Shown one piece after another: positions 1 to 4,938 of a stretch of DNA of 5,361 nt. The first letter of the stretch is position 1, and each line of letters begins with the position of its first letter. Source of the stretch: a bacterium (GTDB lineage Bacteria; Patescibacteriota; Gracilibacteria; UBA1369; GCA-2718715); NCBI GenBank assembly GCA_030426295.1, contig JAUHYY010000071.1, positions 1 to 5,361 on the forward strand, read 5' to 3'. The notes under the pieces were generated by a model. The model saw only the letters and a program-made list of their open reading frames with translations. It was not told the DNA's origin and ran no database searches. The position numbers were made by a program, and so were the translations under genes.

Positions 1-363
1 TGGCTTAACGTTGGTCATACTGTTGCACATGCTATTGAGATTATGTCTGATTACAAGATTTCACATGGGCAAGCTGTATTGTTTGGTACTTTTTGGGAAT
101 CTTATATAGCGAATTCGCTTGGAGTTCTTGATGATCTAGAAGTTATTGAAGATTCGTTTAAGCAGCTTGATCTTGAATATGTTCCTGCAGAGTATGATCT
201 TGATGAGATGTGGCAAATCATGCTCAATGACAAGAAGAACATCCATGAAGATAAGTGTGTGATGTCGTTTATTTCTGTGCCCGGATCTGAAGTGAAAGTT
301 GATGAAATCGATAAAGAGACTTTTGTAAAATTATCTGAAGAGTTGTATGAAAAATACTTATAG
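1..363 (+). CDS. aroB: 3-dehydroquinate synthase, C-terminal part (5' end outside window)
   Basis: This is the last 120 codons of 3-dehydroquinate synthase, the second shikimate-pathway enzyme, which cyclises DAHP to 3-dehydroquinate in the cytosol using NAD and a metal ion. The frame is open from base 1 and ends at TAG 361-363; the ATG at 43 is internal, because family motifs lie upstream of it. Visible residues begin WLNVGHTVAHAIE, the family's LN-GHT-HA-E block, and continue to a HGQA motif. The histidines of GHT (residue 6 of the fragment) and HGQA (residue 22) are 16 apart, exactly the spacing of the two metal-binding histidines of the Aspergillus enzyme; the third ligand, a glutamate, lies in the missing part. 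The usual HGEA is HGQA here. The 3' end overlaps aroA by 17 bp, suggesting translational coupling. The identification is firm; the N-terminal two thirds cannot be assessed. Confidence 0.94.
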   Translation, partial: WLNVGHTVAHAIEIMSDYKISHGQAVLFGTFWESYIANSLGVLDDLEVIEDSFKQLDLEYVPAEYDLDEMWQIMLNDKKNIHEDKCVMSFISVPGSEVKVDEIDKETFVKLSEELYEKYL

Positions 364-1507
364 TGTTCCACCTTCAAAGAGTATTTCTAATCGGGCTTTA
401 GTGATGGCGTTTTTAAAACGTGGAAAGTCTGTAGTTAAAAATGTTCTAAAGTCTGATGATACCGATGTCATGGTTGAAGCTTTTCGTAAGCTTGGGTGTG
501 AGATTAAGATTGAAGAGGTGTCAAATTCGGCATTTAATATTGAGGTTGATAGTTCTGATATTTCTGTGGATTCAGCTGAATTCTTTATGAACAATGCGGG
601 TACTGCAACTAGATTTATGATTCCAGCTCTGTGCGTTACTGAAGGGACTTGGGTTGTAACTGGTAACGATAGAATGCTTGAAAGACCAATTAAAGACTTA
701 GTCGATGCTTTGTTGCCTCTTGGTGCTCAGATTGAATATCTTGGTGAAGAAGGCTACTTGCCTCTCAGAATTATTGGTGGTTCATTGACTGGTTCTACAA
801 AAGTTAAAGGTGATATTAGCTCGCAGTACTTGTCTGGGCTGATGATTACTAATGCTTTTTTGGATGAGAAGTTTGAAGTTGAGGTTGAGGGTGAGCTTGT
901 TTCTAAACCTTATGTTGATTTGACTGAGTCAGTTATAAGAGACTTTATGGCAGGTGACCAATATGAAGTCGAGGGTGATGCTTCATCGGCAAGTTATTTT
1001 TGGGCGCTTGGGGCTATTGATGGCCCTGTAACTGTTAATAATGTTCCGTTAAGTACACAGCAGGCAGATATTAAATTGCTTGGTGCATTAAAAAAACTAG
1101 GTGCAAATGTTGATGGAGCAACCGTTTCACCAGGTGAACTTAAAGGAATTGAAATTGATTGCAAAGAGTTCCCTGACAGTGCAATGACTTTAGCTGTTTT
1201 GTGTGCTGTGGCTAAAGGAAAATCTAGGCTGACTGGGCTTCATAACTTGAAGTTTAAAGAGTGTGACAGGTTGAATGCGCTTGAGACCGAACTTCGTAAA
1301 CTTGGTGTTAACTTGATGGCCTTTGATGATGGGCTTGAGATTGTTGGATCAGAAAAGCTTATGCCTGCTCAAATTGAGACTTATGATGATCATAGAATGG
1401 CTATGTGTTTTGCTGTTCTTAAATATATTGAACCCGAGATTGAGATTTTGGATCCCGGTTGTGTGTCGAAGACTTTTCCTACTTTTTGGGATGTTTTTCC
1501 GGCTTAG
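347..1507 (+). CDS. aroA: 3-phosphoshikimate 1-carboxyvinyltransferase (EPSP synthase), compact form
   Basis: EPSP synthase transfers the enolpyruvyl group of PEP to shikimate 3-phosphate, the sixth step to chorismate. Both lobes are recognisable. PPSKSISNRAL (residues 8-18) holds the lysine equivalent to E. coli K22. NNAGTATRF (82-90) holds the PEP-site glycine (G85, E. coli G96) and arginine (R89, R100). SSQ is at 158-160, GDASSASY at 210-217, PDSAMT at 276-281 (D277, E. coli D313), KECDR at 304-308 (E305, E. coli E341), DDHRMAM at 347-353 and SKTFP at 374-378. At 386 residues it is about 40 shorter than the E. coli enzyme (427). The N-terminus begins about 11 residues later, and roughly 25 residues are missing between SKPYVDLT (186-193) and GDASSASY. 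The ATG at 347 is the only normal start after an in-frame TAA at 326; a weak GAAGAG lies at 337-342. It overlaps aroB by 17 bp and ends in tandem stops TAG TAA. Confidence 0.96.
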   Translation: MKNTYSVPPSKSISNRALVMAFLKRGKSVVKNVLKSDDTDVMVEAFRKLGCEIKIEEVSNSAFNIEVDSSDISVDSAEFFMNNAGTATRFMIPALCVTEGTWVVTGNDRMLERPIKDLVDALLPLGAQIEYLGEEGYLPLRIIGGSLTGSTKVKGDISSQYLSGLMITNAFLDEKFEVEVEGELVSKPYVDLTESVIRDFMAGDQYEVEGDASSASYFWALGAIDGPVTVNNVPLSTQQADIKLLGALKKLGANVDGATVSPGELKGIEIDCKEFPDSAMTLAVLCAVAKGKSRLTGLHNLKFKECDRLNALETELRKLGVNLMAFDDGLEIVGSEKLMPAQIETYDDHRMAMCFAVLKYIEPEIEILDPGCVSKTFPTFWDVFPA

Positions 1508-1519
1508 TAAAGCTATGTA

Positions 1520-1547
1520 TTGACACTTATTTTGTAAATTGTAAGAT
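1520..1547 (+). promoter_or_regulatory. Predicted sigma70-type promoter for the 126-residue ORF and nadA
   Basis: In the 63-bp gap after aroA, a perfect -35 hexamer TTGACA (1520-1525) is followed after 16 bp by TAAGAT (1542-1547), which matches four of six -10 consensus positions. Transcription would start near 1554, giving a leader of about 17 nt before the ATG at 1571. The placement directly upstream of the next gene start supports it. The -10 is only moderate and overlaps an inverted repeat. Confidence 0.55.
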
Positions 1548-1560
1548 ACTACACAATTTA
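1535..1560. repeat. 8-bp inverted repeat over the -10 region (candidate operator)
   Basis: TAAATTGT (1535-1542) and ACAATTTA (1553-1560) are perfect inverted copies separated by 10 bp. The dyad covers the predicted -10 box and start point of the promoter at 1520-1547, a position typical of a repressor site. As RNA it would make only a weak A/U-rich stem with a 10-nt loop. The run of five T at 1565-1569 follows after a few bases, so a feeble terminator for aroA is an alternative. AT-rich intergenic DNA gives such repeats by chance fairly often. Confidence 0.4.
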
Positions 1561-1570
1561 TAAATTTTTC

Positions 1571-1951
1571 ATGATTCCAAAGAAGAAAATCTTTGTTCCG
1601 ACAACTACCAGGGGCCCAGCACGAGACTTGGTGAAAGGATTACCGGTGGTTGATACTCCTGGAACTAGGTATGGTTTTGTGAAGAATTTTTCTGATTTAT
1701 CTGCACCTCAGCAGGAAGCTGCGTTAGTTGCGCTTCGGGCGGCACAAGCAAGAAATGTTGTTGCAGACAAAGTTGTGACTACCCTAGAGCAAGTGCAAAA
1801 TGGTGATAAGGCATGTTTGCAACGCCTACGGACTCGTATGATTGCATATAGAGCAAGTATTGCTGCGATTGGACTCGGAGCTTTATTAATGGGTAGCTGT
1901 GAAGCCGAAGAAAGCTCTAGTGAAGAACCTGTAGTTTTAATTCAAGAATAA
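1571..1951 (+). CDS. Uncharacterised 126-residue protein with C-terminal hydrophobic segment and acidic tail
   Basis: I do not recognise this protein. The N-terminus is basic (MIPKKK), followed by a Pro/Gly/Thr-rich stretch to about residue 35. An alanine-rich, probably helical region (about 45-76) and a basic stretch (LRTRM, 86-90) come next. A hydrophobic segment of about 15 residues (about 95-109) ends in GSC (108-110), followed by an acidic, serine-rich tail (111-119) and VVLIQE. There is no N-terminal signal peptide. The layout could be a C-terminally anchored membrane protein; alternatively the last third resembles a lipoprotein signal that could start at the internal ATG 1838. ATG 1571 is the only normal start after an in-frame TAA at 1535. 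It has no Shine-Dalgarno motif but is preceded by a good promoter. It lies 21 bp before nadA, so the two are probably co-transcribed. It is likely a real gene because the frame is open between two metabolic genes and has its own promoter; its function is unknown. Confidence 0.68.
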   Translation: MIPKKKIFVPTTTRGPARDLVKGLPVVDTPGTRYGFVKNFSDLSAPQQEAALVALRAAQARNVVADKVVTTLEQVQNGDKACLQRLRTRMIAYRASIAAIGLGALLMGSCEAEESSSEEPVVLIQE

Positions 1952-1972
1952 ATAGAGTAGTATCTGATTGCT

Positions 1973-3118
1973 ATGCAAAATATCCTACCTGATAAATACA
2001 AGAATTTGCCGAAAGAAGAAGTCTTCGAACGAATTCGGGTTCTTAAAGAAAAACTTGGTGATAAAGTTTTTATATTAGCTCATCATTATCAGAGGGATTC
2101 TGTTTATCAATTTGCTGATGCTACTGGTGATTCGCTGAAACTGTCTATGCTTGCCCGAGACAACAAAACTGCAGATTATATTATTTTCTGTGGGGTTCAC
2201 TTTATGGCTGAGACTGCCGATATTGTTAACAATGGTCAAAGAGTTGTGACATTGCCAGATGCGACTGCAGGTTGCCCAATGGCAGATTCTGCAAAAGACA
2301 AAGATGTTAGAAGAGTTTGGGACGAGATAACTAATATACTTGTTGATGAGACTATTTGTCCGATTACATACATAAATTGCTATGCTTCACTGAAAGCTTT
2401 TTGTGGTGAGCATGGCGGTACTATTTGTACTTCAACTAATGCGCTTGATGTTGTGACTTGGGGGTTAAGTAAATATGATAAGGTGTTCTTTTTCCCTGAT
2501 CAGCATTTAGGTCGAAATATTTCAAAGATATATGGAGTGCCGAGAGATAGAATTCTTCAGATCTATCATAGAAGACCTGGTCTTGGTGTTAGTCATGAGG
2601 AGCTACGAAGAGCTAAGGTTATTCTTTGGGATGGAATGTGTCCTGTGCATGATAGATTTATGATTAAAGATATTGAAGAAGCTCGAGAGAAAGATCCTGA
2701 GATTAATGTGCTAGTGCATCCAGAAGTACCTGAAGAAGTTGCAGCTGCAAGTGACTTTATGGGATCGACAGAGTTTATAATTAAGAAAATTGAAGCGGCA
2801 GCTGCTGGTTCTAAATGGCTAGTTGCGACAGAAGTTCATCTAGTTGGACGACTTGCTAAGCAGCATCCTGATAAAGATATTAAGCTTCTCGGTAAACCAA
2901 TTTGTATGTGCAGCATGATGGACAGAACTACTCCTGAACATCTGCTTTGGAATCTTGAATCTATTGCAGATGAAAATGTAGTGAACCAAGTTTCTGTCGA
3001 TAAATCGATAATCAAAAACTCGAAACTAGCTTTGAATAGAATGTTCGAGATTACTAAGCTCAAGGATGAGCCGAAACTTTACTTTGAAAAATCAGCGTCT
3101 GAAGTAAGTTCTGACTAA
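1973..3118 (+). CDS. nadA: Quinolinate synthase
   Basis: NadA condenses iminoaspartate (made by NadB) with dihydroxyacetone phosphate to give quinolinate, the committed NAD precursor, using an oxygen-sensitive [4Fe-4S] cluster. The three expected cluster cysteines are visible: C101 in AGCPMAD, C223 in GMCPVH and C313 in CMCSMM (C311 is a less likely alternative). Other family motifs are ILAHHYQ (34-40), GDSLKLS (52-58), FCGVHFMAE (72-80), PDQHLGRN (175-182), HPEVPEEV (249-256), GST (264-266) and TEVHLVGRL (286-294). At 381 residues it is longer than E. coli NadA (347). It matches the longer subtype whose central region reads KAFCGEHGG followed by CTSTNA (141-157). ATG 1973 is the only normal start after an in-frame TAG at 1958, and no Shine-Dalgarno motif is seen. 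It probably shares a transcript with the ORF upstream. Its last nine codons overlap aroK on the opposite strand. Confidence 0.97.
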   Translation: MQNILPDKYKNLPKEEVFERIRVLKEKLGDKVFILAHHYQRDSVYQFADATGDSLKLSMLARDNKTADYIIFCGVHFMAETADIVNNGQRVVTLPDATAGCPMADSAKDKDVRRVWDEITNILVDETICPITYINCYASLKAFCGEHGGTICTSTNALDVVTWGLSKYDKVFFFPDQHLGRNISKIYGVPRDRILQIYHRRPGLGVSHEELRRAKVILWDGMCPVHDRFMIKDIEEAREKDPEINVLVHPEVPEEVAAASDFMGSTEFIIKKIEAAAAGSKWLVATEVHLVGRLAKQHPDKDIKLLGKPICMCSMMDRTTPEHLLWNLESIADENVVNQVSVDKSIIKNSKLALNRMFEITKLKDEPKLYFEKSASEVSSD

Positions 3119-3592
3119 AGTTGTTAGGTTCTGAGTTTTCTTTCTTAGGTCGTCTTCTGTTACGTCGAAAACGATGTCTGAGTAGTTTTCATAAAGTTCT
3201 TTTCTTTGCTCATAGATTTCAGCTAAGTCTGCTCCTAGGTCAGGACGATCAGAGTCTTTGATTCTTTCTTCTAAAATCTCAGGGTCAGTTTTGAGATAAA
3301 TCACTAAGCCATTGGCTTTTAGGTTTAGCATATTTTCTTCGTTTAGGATTATGCCACCGCCTGTTGAGATTATGTGGTCATCTAGAAAAGCCATTTGCCT
3401 TGCAACCTTGCTTTCGAGTTCTCGGAATTTCTCCCATCCTTCTTGTTCTACAATTTCTGGGATACTCATTCTTGCAGTACGTTCAACTTCTTTATCTATG
3501 TCTAGATAATCCATGTTTAGTTGATATGCTAGCTTTGAACCAAGTTTAGATTTTCCGCTGCCTCGCATTCCTATAAGAACGATGTTTTTCAT
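3092..3592 (-). CDS. aroK: Shikimate kinase
   Basis: Shikimate kinase phosphorylates shikimate at the 3-hydroxyl with ATP, producing the substrate of AroA. The 166-residue length is usual for the family. The Walker A P-loop is GMRGSGKS (8-15). LDID (30-33) carries the substrate- and magnesium-binding aspartate, and FRELE (56-60) the shikimate-binding arginine. TGGG (77-80) is the Walker B-like glycine block, DRPDL (115-119) the lid arginine and EQRKELY (128-134) the adenine-side arginine. The P-loop ends KS-K rather than the commoner KST. ATG 3592 is the only start after an in-frame TGA at 3607, and no Shine-Dalgarno motif is seen. It starts 2 bp after the stop of the trhP-type gene and is very probably translated from the same message. 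The stop is TGA, and the 3' end overlaps nadA by 27 bp tail to tail. Confidence 0.96.
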   Translation of the reverse strand: MKNIVLIGMRGSGKSKLGSKLAYQLNMDYLDIDKEVERTARMSIPEIVEQEGWEKFRELESKVARQMAFLDDHIISTGGGIILNEENMLNLKANGLVIYLKTDPEILEERIKDSDRPDLGADLAEIYEQRKELYENYSDIVFDVTEDDLRKKTQNLTTLVRTYFRR

Positions 3593-3594
3593 TT

Positions 3595-4881
3595 CTATAC
3601 TTGATCAGCTGATACTGGGCATTCGAATTTTGCGTCTTCGCTTGCTCCTTCTGCGTTTTCTGATTGCTGTCTAATGAAAGATCCAACTGGCATGTCTCCT
3701 TCTATGATGAAGATTCGTTCGCCGTTACCACCATGAGCTGCTTGCTCTTCTTCTTTTGATTCAGGGTGAATGATTGCTTCTACTTTACTCATAAAGTCTT
3801 TTTCGGGAGTCACTACTTCAATTTCTGTTCCAACTTCGACTTTGTTTCTAACATCGATCAGATACTTTTTGTCACCGAGAACTTCTCTAACTACACCAGT
3901 ATAAAGCCAAGTGTTTACTGGTCGGTTTTTGTCGTAATAAACGCTGTCTTCTGTTGTACCAAAAAGGAATCCTGGTGAATCTGGTCTGTGTGCTGTTCTT
4001 CTAACTTTTTCAAGTAGCTCTGGATTGAATGGCTTACCGTCTAGCATATCTTTGAGTGCCAGGTCGTAGTATTTAGCAACTGTTGCTGCGTAATAAATTG
4101 TTTTGGCACGTCCTTCTACTTTGAGTGAGCATACTCCAGCGTCTGCTAGTTCTTTTAAGTAAGGAATCAGACATTGGTCTTTTGCGTTCATCATGTATGA
4201 TCCGTGTTCGTCTTCTTCGAATGGGTAGAATTCACCTGGTCGTTTTTCTTCTTCGATGTGGACTTTGTATTTCCATCTGCATGAATGTGAGCATGTTCCC
4301 ATGTTGGGGTCTCTGTGGGACATATAGTTTGAAATCAGGCATCGTCCAGAGTAAGCAATACAGATAGCACCGTGAACGAAAGCTTCTAGCTCCATATCAG
4401 GCACTTTTTCGTGAATTTCTTGGATTTCTTTAAGTCTAAGTTCTCGACTAAGAATCACTCTAGTTACTCCCATGTCTTGCCAGAATTTGATTTGTCTCCA
4501 GTTCAAGTTGTTTGCTTGTACAGATAAATGGATTTCACAATCTGGCCAAATATCTTTGATCATGTGGATTACTCCCGGATCAGCAACGATTAATGCGTCA
4601 GGTTTTACTTCGTCTCTTAACCATTCTAAATGCTTTTCTATTACTGGTAATTTAGAATTGTGCGGGAAAATATTCACAGTAATATAAATTTTCTTTCCGA
4701 GATCATGTGCGTATTTTACCCCTTCTATAAGGTCTTCTCGTCCAAATCCGTTAGGTCTTGCACGTAGACTTGCTGCTGGTAATCCAGCGTATACAGCGTC
4801 TGCACCGTACTGAAATGCGAATTTGAGTTTTTCTAGATCCCCTGCTGGGAGTAATAGTTCGGGTCTTCCTTTGAATGCCAT
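3595..4881 (-). CDS. trhP: U32-family tRNA hydroxylation protein, TrhP (YegQ/YrrO) type
   Basis: This protein belongs to the group often labelled peptidase U32, but its closest match by eye is E. coli TrhP (YegQ). TrhP is needed for prephenate-dependent 5-hydroxylation of uridine-34 in tRNA anticodons. Shared blocks include PELLLPAG (7-14), YGADAVYAG (25-33), HLSVQAN (118-124), FWQDMGVTRVILSREL (133-148) and FVHGAICIAYSGRC (168-181). The DPNMGTC block (191-197), FEEDEHG (221-227) and LKVEGRAK (253-260) also match. Four cysteines (C174, C181, C197, C201) have the same spacing as in E. coli TrhP and probably bind iron-sulfur or metal. The roughly 33-residue insert after the last cysteine in E. 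coli is absent, as in the shorter Bacillus YrrO form. The last 25 residues are low-complexity. Two in-frame TAA codons upstream leave ATG 4881 as the only start, with no Shine-Dalgarno motif. aroK follows after 2 bp. The family is sure; the exact RNA target (tRNA, or rRNA as for RlhA) is inferred. Confidence 0.9.
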   Translation of the reverse strand: MAFKGRPELLLPAGDLEKLKFAFQYGADAVYAGLPAASLRARPNGFGREDLIEGVKYAHDLGKKIYITVNIFPHNSKLPVIEKHLEWLRDEVKPDALIVADPGVIHMIKDIWPDCEIHLSVQANNLNWRQIKFWQDMGVTRVILSRELRLKEIQEIHEKVPDMELEAFVHGAICIAYSGRCLISNYMSHRDPNMGTCSHSCRWKYKVHIEEEKRPGEFYPFEEDEHGSYMMNAKDQCLIPYLKELADAGVCSLKVEGRAKTIYYAATVAKYYDLALKDMLDGKPFNPELLEKVRRTAHRPDSPGFLFGTTEDSVYYDKNRPVNTWLYTGVVREVLGDKKYLIDVRNKVEVGTEIEVVTPEKDFMSKVEAIIHPESKEEEQAAHGGNGERIFIIEGDMPVGSFIRQQSENAEGASEDAKFECPVSADQV

Positions 4882-4911
4882 TGTATATTTGAATTATTAA
4901 CGGCATACAAT
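4880..4911. repeat. 7-bp inverted repeat in the trhP/nadB divergent region
   Basis: ATTGTAT (4880-4886) and ATACAAT (4905-4911) are perfect inverted copies 18 bp apart. They bracket the predicted nadB -35 and spacer and touch the first base of the -10, so a regulator bound here could affect both divergent genes. The ATTGT/ACAAT half-sites recur in the dyad before the nadA transcription unit (1535-1560), with different spacing. In DNA this AT-rich, chance is a serious alternative. Confidence 0.25.
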
Positions 4912-4916
4912 ATAAT
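4889..4916 (+). promoter_or_regulatory. Predicted sigma70-type promoter for nadB
   Basis: A perfect -10 hexamer TATAAT (4911-4916) is preceded, 16 bp upstream, by TTGAAT (4889-4894), which matches four of six -35 positions. Initiation near 4923 would leave a leader of about 16 nt before the nadB ATG, with no Shine-Dalgarno motif. On the opposite strand TATTAT overlaps the same bases and could serve trhP, but I see no convincing -35 for it. Confidence 0.55.
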
Positions 4917-4938
4917 AGAAATCCTTATTTTTTGCTAT

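Noticed and set aside
1535..1569. Rho-independent terminator for aroA formed by the TAAATTGT/ACAATTTA arms and following T-run.
   Set aside because: The stem has only two G/C positions per pair of arms and a 10-nt loop, and the T-run is short and separated by a few bases; an operator overlapping the promoter fits better.
1952..1972. A NAD-responsive riboswitch in front of nadA.
   Set aside because: The gap is only 21 bp, far too short for a known NAD-binding riboswitch, and no structured element is visible.
3092..3094. Recoding of TGA (as in some candidate-phylum bacteria), since only one gene here uses it as stop.
   Set aside because: AroK ends at a normal length for the family at that TGA, and no gene in the window has an in-frame TGA where a conserved glycine or tryptophan is expected.
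3766..4687. Plus-strand open frames opposite the trhP-type gene (3766-3978, 4125-4367, 4472-4687).
   Set aside because: They are antisense to strongly conserved coding sequence, have no family resemblance and no start signals; they are shadows.
4882..4938. A minus-strand promoter for trhP-aroK using TATTAT at 4918-4913.
   Set aside because: No acceptable -35 hexamer is found at 16-18 bp; a promoter must exist somewhere but I cannot place it from the sequence.
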